Origin: Nonomuraea turcica
GTDB taxonomy: Bacteria > Actinomycetota > Actinomycetes > Streptosporangiales > Streptosporangiaceae
Assembly (NCBI RefSeq): GCF_030718205.1
Contig: NZ_JAUZQF010000022.1
Location: forward strand, 1-64,000
Reading direction: 5' to 3'
Length of the DNA stretch: 64,000 nt
The first letter of the stretch is position 1; each line of letters starts with the position of its first letter. This document shows positions 25,649 through 34,522 of this stretch, piece after piece. Below the pieces are notes generated by a model, which was not told the DNA's origin, ran no database searches, and worked only from the letters and a program-made list of their open reading frames with translations. A program made the translations under genes and the position numbers.

Positions 25649-26658
25649 GACGCCTGCTGTGGCCGGTGGTGGTCCTCGTGCTGCTGCTGGCGCTGAACGT
25701 GTTCTTCACGCCCAGCTTCTTCTCGATCGAGGTCAAAGACGGCCACCTGTACGGCAGCCTGATCGACATCCTGCGCTTCGGCGCGCCACTGATCCTGGTC
25801 TCGCTCGGCATGACCCTGGTCATCGCCACGGGCGGCATCGACCTGTCGGTGGGCTCGGTGGTGGCGATCTCGGGCGCGCTGGCGTGCCTGCAGATCAGCC
25901 AGGACGCGAGCCTGTTCACGGCCGTGGTGTCGGCGCTGGTGTTGTGCCTGGTGCTGGGGGCCTGGAACGGGTTCCTGGTCGCCGCCGTCGGCATCCAGCC
26001 GATCATCGCCACGCTCATCCTCATGGTGGCCGGGCGTGGTCTGGCCCAGCTCATCACCGACGGGCAGATCATCACGGTCAACAGCCCGGCGTACAAGGTG
26101 ATCGGCGGCGGTTACTGGCTGACCGTGCCGGTGGGCATCCTCATCGTGATCGGCGTGCTGGCGCTGACGGCGTTCCTCACCCGGCGGCTGGCGCTGGGCA
26201 TGCTGCTGGAGTCCGTCGGCGGCAACGCCGAGGCCAGCAGGCTGGCCGGCATCCGGTCGCGCGGGATCATCATCATGGTGTACGCGTTCGCCGCCCTGTG
26301 CGCGGGCGTCGCCGGCCTGATGATCAGCTCGAACGTCTCCAGCGCCGACGGCAACAACGCCGGCCTGTGGATCGAATTGGACGCCATCCTGGCCGTGGTG
26401 ATCGGCGGCACGTCGCTGTCCGGCGGCCGGTTCTCGCTCAGCGGCACCGTCCTGGGCGCGCTGATCATCCAGACGCTGACCACGACCATTTATTCGATCG
26501 GCGTGCCGCCGGAGACCACGCTGCTGTTCAAGGCGCTGGTCGTGACGGCCGTCTGCCTCATCCAGTCCCCGTCCTTCCGCGCGAAGGCGTTCCACCGACG
26601 CGGGCGAACCGCACCGCCCAGCCCGGCCCCCGAGGAGAAAGTGCGGGTGACCGCGTGA
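25645..26658 (+). CDS. ytfT: Sugar ABC permease (YtfT-like)
   Basis: A 337-aa CUT2 permease with about ten hydrophobic segments and the family signature TGGIDLSVGSVVAISGALAC near residue 70. ATGA overlap with the ATPase and GTGA overlap with the next permease show tight coupling. C-terminal ~25 residues are polar. Forms a heterodimeric channel with the YjfF-like protein. Confidence 0.92.
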   Translation: MRRLLWPVVVLVLLLALNVFFTPSFFSIEVKDGHLYGSLIDILRFGAPLILVSLGMTLVIATGGIDLSVGSVVAISGALACLQISQDASLFTAVVSALVLCLVLGAWNGFLVAAVGIQPIIATLILMVAGRGLAQLITDGQIITVNSPAYKVIGGGYWLTVPVGILIVIGVLALTAFLTRRLALGMLLESVGGNAEASRLAGIRSRGIIIMVYAFAALCAGVAGLMISSNVSSADGNNAGLWIELDAILAVVIGGTSLSGGRFSLSGTVLGALIIQTLTTTIYSIGVPPETTLLFKALVVTAVCLIQSPSFRAKAFHRRGRTAPPSPAPEEKVRVTA

Positions 26659-27638
26659 CCGCGATAGCCATCGGCCGGACGTCCATTCCGGCCAAGTACC
26701 TCCCTGTCCTGGTGACGGCCAGCCTGTTCGCCGCCATGTTCGTGGTGGGCGGCATCCGCTACGAGGGCTTCGCCACCGGGCAGATCATTCTCAACGTCTT
26801 CATCGACAACGCCTTCCTGCTGGTGGTGGCGGTCGGGATGACGTTCGTGATCCTGACCGGGGGCATCGACCTGTCGGTCGGCTCGGTCGTGGCGCTGTCC
26901 ACGATGATCTCGGCGAGCCTGATGGCGGGGCCGGGGTGGCCGCCGTACCTGGTGGTGCCGCTGGTGCTGGCCATCGGGTCCGGGCTCGGGCTGGTGATGG
27001 GCTACATCGTGCACGCCTTCGACATCCAGCCGTTCATCGTGACGCTGGCGGGCATGTTCCTGGCGCGCGGGTTGTGTTACACGATCGGAACGGACTCGAT
27101 CCCGATCGAGGACGCCACGTTCACGGCCTTCGCCCAGACGCGGATCGACCTGTTCGCGGACATGTGGATCTCACCGAGCGTGATCATCGCGCTGGTGGTC
27201 GTGGGCGTGGCGGTGTACGTCCTGCACTACACGCGCCTGGGCAGATCCGTGTACGCCACCGGCGGCAGCGAGCAGTCGGCGCTGCTGATGGGGCTGCCCG
27301 TGGGGCGGACGAAGATCGCCGTCTACACGATCAGCGGTTTCTGCTCGGCGCTCGGCGGGGTGCTGCTGTCGTTCTACATGCTCTCCGGCTACGGCCTGCA
27401 CGCCGTGGGCATGGAGCTGGACGCCATTGCGGCGGTCGTGATCGGCGGTACGCTCCTGACCGGCGGCACCGGCTTCTTGCTGGGCACCGTGCTCGGAGTG
27501 CTCGTCCTGGGCCTGATCCAGACGATCATCAGCTTCGAGGGCACGCTCAGCTCATGGTGGACAAAGATCTTCATTGGATTGTTGCTCTTCGTCTTCATCC
27601 TGCTTCAACGTTTGTTCTCGGCTCGGTCACGCCGCTGA
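26655..27638 (+). CDS. yjfF: Sugar ABC permease (YjfF-like)
   Basis: A 327-aa second CUT2 permease from GTG (VTAIAIGRTSIPAKYLPVLV), overlapping the previous stop by four bases. It has the signature LTGGIDLSVGSVVALSTMIS and the segment YATGGSEQSALLMGLPVGRT typical of YjfF. It ends the first importer operon; the 199 bp downstream carry a promoter and LacI box for the next importer. Confidence 0.92.
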   Translation: MTAIAIGRTSIPAKYLPVLVTASLFAAMFVVGGIRYEGFATGQIILNVFIDNAFLLVVAVGMTFVILTGGIDLSVGSVVALSTMISASLMAGPGWPPYLVVPLVLAIGSGLGLVMGYIVHAFDIQPFIVTLAGMFLARGLCYTIGTDSIPIEDATFTAFAQTRIDLFADMWISPSVIIALVVVGVAVYVLHYTRLGRSVYATGGSEQSALLMGLPVGRTKIAVYTISGFCSALGGVLLSFYMLSGYGLHAVGMELDAIAAVVIGGTLLTGGTGFLLGTVLGVLVLGLIQTIISFEGTLSSWWTKIFIGLLLFVFILLQRLFSARSRR

Positions 27639-27686
27639 CCTGCGTAGAGTGTTACCGGAAAGTTTCCGTGCGGTTATGGTCGGGCG

Positions 27687-27713
27687 TTGACATAGACTTT
27701 GTTAGCGATAACA
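27687..27713 (+). promoter_or_regulatory. Promoter with overlapping LacI box before the ChvE-type importer
   Basis: A TTGACA at 27687-27692 is followed 16 bp later by TAACAA as a possible -10. The box TGTTAGCGATAACA at 27700-27713 covers the spacer and -10, so a bound repressor would exclude RNA polymerase. The leader to the ATG at 27838 is about 115 nt. Confidence 0.75.
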
Positions 27714-27837
27714 ATCGGCGGAAACGAAACGCGAACTTTGTACTGATTCGTCACGTTCAAGTGATCAAACTCGCTGTTTCATCGGCAGCCGCCGCGTTCC
27801 AGCGCTGCCGCGACCCCCATCGCAAGGAGATGCATTC

Positions 27838-28947
27838 ATGAGGTTGGGACGAATCGGGGGCGTGGTGTCCGCCATCGCGCTCGCCGCAACCATGACGGCC
27901 TGTGGCTCCAGCCAGAAGACCGTTGACGCCGAGGCCTCCACCTCGGCGTCCGCCGGCAGCGCGGGCGCACTGATCGGTGTCACCATGCCCACCAAGTCGT
28001 CGGAGCGCTGGATCCACGACGGCGACAACGTCAAGAAGCAGCTGGAGGCGCTCGGCTACAAGGTCGACCTCCAGTACGCCGAGAACGACATCCCCACCCA
28101 GGCCAACCAGATCGAGAACCAGATCACCAAGGGCGCCAAGCTCCTGATCATCGCCTCGATCGACGGCACGGCGATCACCTCGCAGCTGCAGCAGGCCGCC
28201 GACAACAAGATCCCGGTCATCGCCTACGACCGGCTCATCCGTAACAGCCCCAACGTCGACTACTACGCCACGTTCGACAACTTCAAGGTCGGCGTGCAGC
28301 AGGCCACCTCCCTCCTGAAGGGCCTGGGCGTCGAGGACGGCAAGAAGGGCCCGTTCAACGTCGAGCTGTTCGGCGGCTCGCCCGACGACAACAACGCCAC
28401 GTTCTTCTGGAACGGCGCCATGTCGGTGCTCAAGCCGAAGATCGACGACGGCACCCTGAAGGTCGCGAGCGGCCAGACGGACTTCAAGCAGGCCGCCATC
28501 CTGCGGTGGGACCCCGCCACGGCGCAGAAGCGCATGGAGGACATCCTCACCAAGACCTACACCGGCGGCACCAAGGTCGACGGCGTGCTCTCCCCGTACG
28601 ACGGCCTTTCCATCGGCATCCTGTCGGCGCTGAAGAGCTCCGGCTACGGCAAGCCGTACCCGATCGTGACCGGCCAGGACGCCGAGCTCCAGTCGGTGAA
28701 GTCGATCATCGCTGATGAGCAGTACTCCACCATCTTCAAGGACACCCGCAAGCTCGCGGAGCAGACCGTGAAGATGGCCGACGCCGTGCTCAAGGGCCAG
28801 AAGCCCGAGGTCAACAACGAGAAGGACTACGACAACGGCAACAAGGTCGTCCCGTCGTACCTGCTCGACCCGGTGATCGTCGACAAGTCCAACTACAAGG
28901 ACGTCATCATCGGCGGCAACTACTACACCGAGGACCAGCTCAAGTAA
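27838..28947 (+). CDS. chvE: Sugar-binding lipoprotein, ChvE-like
   Basis: A 369-aa lipoprotein: signal peptide with TMTAC and the anchor cysteine at 22, then an S/A/E-rich linker. The mature domain (IGVTMPTKSSERWIHDGDNV) is the ChvE/multiple-monosaccharide-binding family, which takes L-arabinose, D-xylose, glucose and galactose. AAGGAGA precedes the ATG. It heads the second importer of the locus; with araBDA downstream, L-arabinose is the expected main ligand. Confidence 0.92.
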   Translation: MRLGRIGGVVSAIALAATMTACGSSQKTVDAEASTSASAGSAGALIGVTMPTKSSERWIHDGDNVKKQLEALGYKVDLQYAENDIPTQANQIENQITKGAKLLIIASIDGTAITSQLQQAADNKIPVIAYDRLIRNSPNVDYYATFDNFKVGVQQATSLLKGLGVEDGKKGPFNVELFGGSPDDNNATFFWNGAMSVLKPKIDDGTLKVASGQTDFKQAAILRWDPATAQKRMEDILTKTYTGGTKVDGVLSPYDGLSIGILSALKSSGYGKPYPIVTGQDAELQSVKSIIADEQYSTIFKDTRKLAEQTVKMADAVLKGQKPEVNNEKDYDNGNKVVPSYLLDPVIVDKSNYKDVIIGGNYYTEDQLK

Positions 28948-28955
28948 GGGCTTTG

Positions 28956-28985
28956 GCCCCGGGGACGCCTGCGCGTCCCCGGGGC
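28956..28985 (+). terminator. Strong intercistronic stem-loop after the ChvE-like gene
   Basis: Perfect 13-bp arms GCCCCGGGGACGC / GCGTCCCCGGGGC with a CTGC loop, starting 9 bp after the stop. A GC-rich hairpin here is classic for raising binding-protein output over the downstream ATPase and permease, by attenuation or mRNA protection. Confidence 0.8.
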
Positions 28986-29005
28986 TGCTCTGAGTGAGGG
29001 GCACT

Positions 29006-30538
29006 ATGACCGAGCACATCTTGCGGATGAGCGGGATCACCAAGACGTTCCCAGGTGTCAAGGCGCTGCAGGACGTCAACCTGTCCGTACGGCGGGGCGA
29101 GATCCACGCGATCTGCGGCGAGAACGGCGCCGGCAAGTCGACGCTGATGAAGGTGCTGTCCGGGGTCTACCCGCATGGCGAGTACGAGGGCGAGATCACC
29201 TTCGAGGGCAAGCGGAGCGAGTTCGGCGGCATCCGCGACAGCGAGCACGCCGGCATCGTCATCATCCACCAGGAGCTGGCGCTCAGCCCGCAGCTGTCGA
29301 TCGCCGAGAACATCTTCCTCGGCAACGAGCGCGCCAAGCGCGGCGTCATCGACTGGAACCGCACCAACTACGAGGCCGGCGAGCTCATGAAGCGGGTCGG
29401 CCTGCGAGAGAACCCGACGACGCCGATCTCCGACATCGGCGTGGGCAAGCAGCAGCTCGTTGAGATCGCCAAGGCGCTGTCGAAGGAGGTCAAGCTCCTC
29501 ATTCTCGACGAGCCGACCGCCGCGCTCAATGACGACGACTCCGCCCACTTGCTGGGCCTGCTGCGTGGCCTGCGGGACGAGGGCATCACGTGCGTGATCA
29601 TCTCCCACAAGCTGAACGAGGTCATCGCGATCGCCGACTCCGTCACGATCATCCGCGACGGGCGGACGATCGAGACGCTGGACATGGCCTCGGACCACGT
29701 GACCGAGGACCGCATCATCTCCGGCATGGTCGGCCGCGCGCTGGACAACCGTTTCCCGCCCCACGAGTCCACGATCGGGGAGGAGGCGCTGCGCATCGAG
29801 GACTGGACCGTCTACAGCCCCAGCCAACCAGGCAGGAAGGTGGTCGACGGAGCCAGTCTCACGTTGCGTCGCGGTGAGATCGTGGGCCTTGCGGGGCTGA
29901 TGGGCGCCGGGCGCACCGAGCTGGCGATGAGCGTGTTCGGCCGCACGTACGGCGTGCACATCTCCGGCAAGATCTTCAAGGACGGCCGCCCGGTCGAGAT
30001 CCGCAACGTCCAGGACGCGATCAGGCACGGCATCGCCTACGCCACCGAGGACCGCAAGAGGTACGGGCTCAACCTCATCGAGGACATCAAGCGCAACATC
30101 AGCGCGGCCGGCCTCAGAGGCCTGTCCAAGCGGGGCTGGGTCAACGAGAACGAGGAATACCGGGTCGCCGAAGAGTTCCACCGGAGCATGAACATCAAGG
30201 CGCCCAGCGTCAACAGCGTCGTCGGCAAGCTCAGCGGCGGCAACCAGCAGAAGGTCGTGCTCTCCAAGTGGATCCTGACCGAGCCCGACGTGCTCATCCT
30301 CGACGAGCCGACCCGAGGCATCGACGTCGGCGCCAAGTACGAGATCTACACGATCATCAACCGCCTGGCCGACGAGGGCAAGGCCGTGCTGGTGATCTCT
30401 TCTGAGCTGCCCGAGCTGCTGGGCCTGTGCGACCGCATCTACACCCTCTCCGAGGGACGCATCACCGGCGAGGTGCCGCACCAGGAGGCCACGCAGGAAC
30501 ACCTCATGTACTTGATGACCAAGGGACAGGAAAGATGA
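29006..30538 (+). CDS. gguA: Sugar ABC transporter ATPase (GguA-like)
   Basis: A 510-aa CUT2 ATPase with two halves. Walker A GENGAGKST near 37; Walker B LLILDEPTAALNDDDSAHLL; second-half signature LSGGNQQKVVLSK and LILDEPTRGIDVG. I chose the ATG at 29006 (TEHILRMSGITKTFPGVKAL) with GAGGGGC upstream over the in-frame GTG at 28994. The stop overlaps the permease start (ATGA). Energises uptake with the ChvE-like and GguB-like proteins. Confidence 0.93.
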   Translation: MTEHILRMSGITKTFPGVKALQDVNLSVRRGEIHAICGENGAGKSTLMKVLSGVYPHGEYEGEITFEGKRSEFGGIRDSEHAGIVIIHQELALSPQLSIAENIFLGNERAKRGVIDWNRTNYEAGELMKRVGLRENPTTPISDIGVGKQQLVEIAKALSKEVKLLILDEPTAALNDDDSAHLLGLLRGLRDEGITCVIISHKLNEVIAIADSVTIIRDGRTIETLDMASDHVTEDRIISGMVGRALDNRFPPHESTIGEEALRIEDWTVYSPSQPGRKVVDGASLTLRRGEIVGLAGLMGAGRTELAMSVFGRTYGVHISGKIFKDGRPVEIRNVQDAIRHGIAYATEDRKRYGLNLIEDIKRNISAAGLRGLSKRGWVNENEEYRVAEEFHRSMNIKAPSVNSVVGKLSGGNQQKVVLSKWILTEPDVLILDEPTRGIDVGAKYEIYTIINRLADEGKAVLVISSELPELLGLCDRIYTLSEGRITGEVPHQEATQEHLMYLMTKGQER

Positions 30539-31794
30539 GTAGCATCACGCCCGCCGACGTGCAGGTCGGCGCCAAGGGCGACGGGGGAGCGCCACGGCAG
30601 CCGGGACGGGTGTCGCTCGGCGGACTGTCGCTGAACCTGCGTTCGAGCGGTATCTACATCGCCTTCGCGCTGATCATCGCGCTGTTCTCGGTGCTGACCG
30701 ACGGCGCCCTGCTTCAGCCGCAGAACATCTCCAACATCATCGTCCAGAACTCCTACGTCCTGATCCTCGCGATCGGCATGATCCTGATCATCATCGCCGG
30801 GCACATCGACCTGTCGGTCGGCTCGGTGGTGGCGGTCACCGGGGCGCTGGCCGCCGTGCTCATGGTCAACATGGGCATGCCGTGGCCGCTGGCGCTGCTC
30901 ATCACGCTGGTGGCCGGCGCGCTGATCGGAGCCTGGCAGGGCTACTGGATCGCGTACTTCGGCATCCCCGCGTTCATCGTGACGCTGGCCGGCATGCTGC
31001 TGTTCCGGGCGCTGACCCTCACCGTGCTCGGCAACCAGGGCATCGGCCCGTTCCCCGACCAGGTCCGCACGCTGGCCAACGGCTTCACCAACGGCTACCT
31101 CGGCAACATCGGCCTCGGCCCGCTCGGCGGCGCCGACCTGTTCAGCCTCCTCATCGGCCTGGTCGCGATCGCCGGCATGGTGACCTCGCAGTGGCGCACC
31201 CGGGGCGCCCGCAAGGGCTACGGCCAGTCGGTCGAGCCGATGGCGCTGTTCGTGCTGAAGATGGCGGCTGGGGCCGCACTGATCCTCTTCCTCGTCGTGC
31301 AGCTGGCCCGCTTCAAGAACCTGCCGTGGGTGCTGGTGCTGTTGGCGGTGCTGGTGCTGGCGTACTCGCTGATGGCCAACCGCACGGTCTTCGGCCGGCA
31401 GATCTACGCCATCGGCGGCAACCTCCAGGCGGCCGTCATGTCCGGCGTGAAGGTCAAGTCGGTGGTCTTCTGGATCTTCGTGAACATGGGCGTGTTGTCG
31501 GCGATCGCCGGCATCATCTTCGCCGGCCGGCTCAACCAGGCGGGTCCGACCGCGGGTAACAGCTTCGAGCTGGACGCCATCGCCGCGGCCTTCATCGGCG
31601 GCGCGGCCGTCCAGGGCGGCGTCGGCAAGGTGGTCGGCGCGATCACCGGCGGCCTGATCATGGCGGTCATCAACAACGGCATGTCCCTCATCGGCTCCCC
31701 GAGCGAGCGGGTCATGCTCGTCAAGGGCGCCGTGCTCCTCGCCGCTGTCGCGTTCGATGTCTGGACCAAGCGCAGGGCAGGCGCGTCGCGATAA
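30535..31794 (+). CDS. gguB: Sugar ABC permease (GguB-like)
   Basis: A 419-aa permease, longer than the YtfT type because of an extra region near 200-260 (FSLLIGLVAIAGMVTSQWRT), as in the multiple-monosaccharide MmsB/GguB group. The signature AGHIDLSVGSVVAVTGALAA is present. A single permease is expected to act as a homodimer, unlike the Ytf system with two. The next gene, a LacI regulator, is 34 bp downstream without an intervening box and is probably cotranscribed. Confidence 0.93.
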   Translation: MSSITPADVQVGAKGDGGAPRQPGRVSLGGLSLNLRSSGIYIAFALIIALFSVLTDGALLQPQNISNIIVQNSYVLILAIGMILIIIAGHIDLSVGSVVAVTGALAAVLMVNMGMPWPLALLITLVAGALIGAWQGYWIAYFGIPAFIVTLAGMLLFRALTLTVLGNQGIGPFPDQVRTLANGFTNGYLGNIGLGPLGGADLFSLLIGLVAIAGMVTSQWRTRGARKGYGQSVEPMALFVLKMAAGAALILFLVVQLARFKNLPWVLVLLAVLVLAYSLMANRTVFGRQIYAIGGNLQAAVMSGVKVKSVVFWIFVNMGVLSAIAGIIFAGRLNQAGPTAGNSFELDAIAAAFIGGAAVQGGVGKVVGAITGGLIMAVINNGMSLIGSPSERVMLVKGAVLLAAVAFDVWTKRRAGASR

Positions 31795-31828
31795 GTAAGA
31801 TCCTCGGAGCCCCGCGAAAGGAGAGACC

Positions 31829-32848
31829 GTGACCACCCCCAAACGTCGCCTCCCGGTCATGGCCGACGTGGCCAGGGAGGCAGGCGTATCGCATCAGACG
31901 GTCTCCCGGGTGCTCAATGACCACCCGAACGTCCGGCCCGGCACCAGGGCCAGGGTGGAGGAGGCGATCACCAGGCTGGGCTACCGGCGCAACCTGGTCG
32001 CCCGCGCCCTGGTCACCAAGCGGTCCCGGACGCTCGGCGTGGTCAGCTTCGACACCACGCTGTACGGCCCGGCCAGCACGATCTACGGCATCGAGCAGGC
32101 GGCCAGGACCGCGGGCTACTTCGTCAGCATCGTGAGCCTGAAGACGATCGACGCCCACAATGTGCGCGACGCCATCGACTACCTCACCGAGCAGGGCGTG
32201 GACGGCGTCGTGGTGGTCGCGCCGCAACTGTCCGCCACGGCCGCTCTGGAGGGGCTGCCGCCCGGCATGCCGGCGGTGGCGGTCGAGGGCACCACCTACC
32301 GGGCCGACGTGTCGGCGGTCTGCATCGATCAGGTCGAGGGCGCCAAGCTCGCCACGCGGCACCTGCTGGAGCAGGGCCACGAGACGGTCTGGCACGTCAG
32401 CGGCCCGCCGGAGTGGCTGGAGACCGAGGGCAGGCTCCAGGGCTGGCGTGCCGCCCTGGAGGAGGCCGGTCGGCCGGTGCCCGAGCCGCTGGCCGGTGAC
32501 TGGAGCCCGCGCGCCGGTTACGAGGCGGGCAAGAGCCTGGCCGCGATGGACGGCGTCACCGCCGTCTTCGCGGCCAACGACCAGATGGCGCTCGGCGTGT
32601 TGCGCGCGCTCGGCGAGCTGGGCGTGCGGGTCCCCGAGCAGATCAGCGTGGTCGGCTTCGACGACATCCCCGAGTCCGAATTCTTCTCGCCACCGCTCAC
32701 GACTGTCAGACAGGACTTCGACGTGGTAGGCAGGCACTGCATCGAGGTGCTGCTGCGGCAGATCGATGTGGGCCACACCGCGTTCGAGCGACTGGTCGTG
32801 AGGCCCAGCTTCGTGGTGAGGTCGAGTACAGCCTGTGCCGGTAGATGA
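31829..32848 (+). CDS. LacI-family regulator of arabinose genes, copy 2
   Basis: A 339-aa paralogue of the 21880 regulator, about 70% identical along its whole length, with an almost identical HTH (MADVAREAGVSHQTVSRVLN). AAAGGAGAG lies before the GTG. It sits at the end of the chvE-gguAB operon and 36 bp before araB, whose start carries a LacI box. The differences lie mostly in the effector domain, so the two may answer to different sugars while sharing boxes (inference). Confidence 0.92.
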   Translation: MTTPKRRLPVMADVAREAGVSHQTVSRVLNDHPNVRPGTRARVEEAITRLGYRRNLVARALVTKRSRTLGVVSFDTTLYGPASTIYGIEQAARTAGYFVSIVSLKTIDAHNVRDAIDYLTEQGVDGVVVVAPQLSATAALEGLPPGMPAVAVEGTTYRADVSAVCIDQVEGAKLATRHLLEQGHETVWHVSGPPEWLETEGRLQGWRAALEEAGRPVPEPLAGDWSPRAGYEAGKSLAAMDGVTAVFAANDQMALGVLRALGELGVRVPEQISVVGFDDIPESEFFSPPLTTVRQDFDVVGRHCIEVLLRQIDVGHTAFERLVVRPSFVVRSSTACAGR

Positions 32849-32883
32849 TGGGCATGCCCCCGGAAACCCCCTCTGGAGTTCAA

Positions 32884-32897
32884 TGTGAACGCTAACA
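32884..32897 (+). promoter_or_regulatory. LacI-type operator covering the araB start codon
   Basis: TGTGAACGCTAACA at 32884-32897. The araB GTG is 32885-32887, so the box runs from the base before the start codon to codon 5. A GGAG at 32875-32878 lies 6 nt before the GTG, so translation is not leaderless. A repressor here would block elongation from upstream or a promoter very close to the gene. Confidence 0.85.
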
Positions 32898-34522
32898 ATT
32901 ACGTGGTCGGAGTCGACTTCGGCACGCTGTCCGGGCGTGCGGTCGTCGTCCGCGTGAGCGACGGCGCCGAGCTGGGCAGCGCCGTCCACGAGTACACCCA
33001 CCGCGTCATCGAGCAGACCCTCCCCGGCTCCGGCGTGAAGCTGGGCCCGGACTGGGCGCTGCAGTCGCCGCAGGACTGGATTGACGTGCTCAAGATCGCC
33101 GTGCCCGCGGCCATCGCCGCCGCCGGCGTCGAGCCCGAGCAGGTCATCGGCATCGGCACCGACTTCACCGCCTGCACCGTCCTGCCGGCCACGGCCGACG
33201 GCACGCCCCTGTGCTTCGAGACGCCCGAGCTGCCGCACGCCTGGCCGAAGCTGTGGAAGCACCACGCCGCGCAGCCGCACGCCGACCGGATCAACGAGCT
33301 GGCCGCACGCCGCGGCGAGAGCTGGCTGCCGCGTTACGGCGGCAAGATCTCCTCCGAGTGGGAGTTCGCCAAGGGCCTGCAGCTGCTGGAGGAGGCCCCG
33401 GACGTCTACGCCCGGACCGAGCGCTGGATCGAGGCCGCCGACTGGATCATCTGGCAGCTCACCGGCGTCGAGAGCCGCAACATCTGCACCGTCGGCTACA
33501 AGGGCATCTTCCAGGACGGGGCCTACCCGTCGGAGGAGTTCCTGGCCGAGCTGAACCCGGGCTTCGCCGGCTTCGTCGGCAAGCTCGCCACCGGCCAGGT
33601 CGGTGAGGACATCAACGGCGTCACGGTCGCCCCTCTCGGCGGACTCGCCGGCCGGCTGACCGATCAGGCCGCCGCGTGGACGGGCCTGCCCGAGGGCGTC
33701 GCCGTGGCCGTCGGCAACGTGGACGCCCACGTCACCAACGCCGCCGCCGACGCCGTGCGGCCCGGCCAGATGGTGGCCATCATGGGCACCTCGACCTGCC
33801 ACGTCATGCCCAGCGACCAGCACGCCGAGGTGCCCGGCATGTGCGGCGTCGTACGCGACGGCATCGTCCCGGGCCTGTGGGGGTACGAGGCCGGTCAGTC
33901 CGCGGTCGGCGACATCTTCGCCTGGTTCGTGGACACCTTCGGGACCGACGGGCACGAAGCACTCACGGCGCTGGCCGAGAAGCAGGCGGTGGGCCAGCAC
34001 GGGCTGGTGGCGCTGGACTGGTTCGGCGGCAACCGCTCGGTGCTCGTGGACCACAACCTCTCCGGCGTGATCATCGGCCAGACCCTGGCCACCAAGCCGG
34101 AGGACGTCTACCGCGCCCTCATCGAGTCCACCGCGTTCGGCGCCCGCATGATCGTGGAGACCTTCGAGAAGTCGGGCGTGCCCGTCGAGGAGTTCATCGT
34201 CGCCGGCGGCCTGCTCAAGAACCCCTTCCTCATGCAGGTCTACGCCGACGTGCTGCGCCGCCCGCTGTCGGTCATCGGCTCCGACCAGGGGCCCGCGCTC
34301 GGCTCCGCCATCCACGCGGCCGTCGCCGGCGGCGCCTACCCGGGCATCGAGGAGGCCGCGGCGGCCATGGGCAAGCGCACCGAGGCCGCGTACGTGCCCG
34401 ACGAGGCCCGTGCGGACGCCTACGACCGGCTCTACGCCGAATACCGCAGGCTCCACGACTTCTTCGCTGACGGACAGATGCTGCACACGCTGCGCGCGAT
34501 CAGGAACGAGGCCCACGCGTGA
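32885..34522 (+). CDS. araB: L-ribulokinase AraB
   Basis: A 545-aa FGGY-family kinase, second step of L-arabinose breakdown (L-ribulose to L-ribulose-5-phosphate with ATP). N-terminal phosphate motif VVGVDFGTLSGRAVVVRV; the AraB-type segment IGIGTDFTACTVLPATADGT; the C-terminal FGGY pattern FIVAGGLLKNPFLMQVYADV. Length equals usual AraB (~560). Starts at GTG inside a LacI box. The stop overlaps the araD start (GTGA). Confidence 0.95.
   Translation: MNANNYVVGVDFGTLSGRAVVVRVSDGAELGSAVHEYTHRVIEQTLPGSGVKLGPDWALQSPQDWIDVLKIAVPAAIAAAGVEPEQVIGIGTDFTACTVLPATADGTPLCFETPELPHAWPKLWKHHAAQPHADRINELAARRGESWLPRYGGKISSEWEFAKGLQLLEEAPDVYARTERWIEAADWIIWQLTGVESRNICTVGYKGIFQDGAYPSEEFLAELNPGFAGFVGKLATGQVGEDINGVTVAPLGGLAGRLTDQAAAWTGLPEGVAVAVGNVDAHVTNAAADAVRPGQMVAIMGTSTCHVMPSDQHAEVPGMCGVVRDGIVPGLWGYEAGQSAVGDIFAWFVDTFGTDGHEALTALAEKQAVGQHGLVALDWFGGNRSVLVDHNLSGVIIGQTLATKPEDVYRALIESTAFGARMIVETFEKSGVPVEEFIVAGGLLKNPFLMQVYADVLRRPLSVIGSDQGPALGSAIHAAVAGGAYPGIEEAAAAMGKRTEAAYVPDEARADAYDRLYAEYRRLHDFFADGQMLHTLRAIRNEAHA

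Noticed and set aside
27650..27680. CGGAAA/TTTCCG repeat after the YjfF-like gene as a terminator
   Set aside because: Very short arms and almost no loop; not a convincing hairpin.
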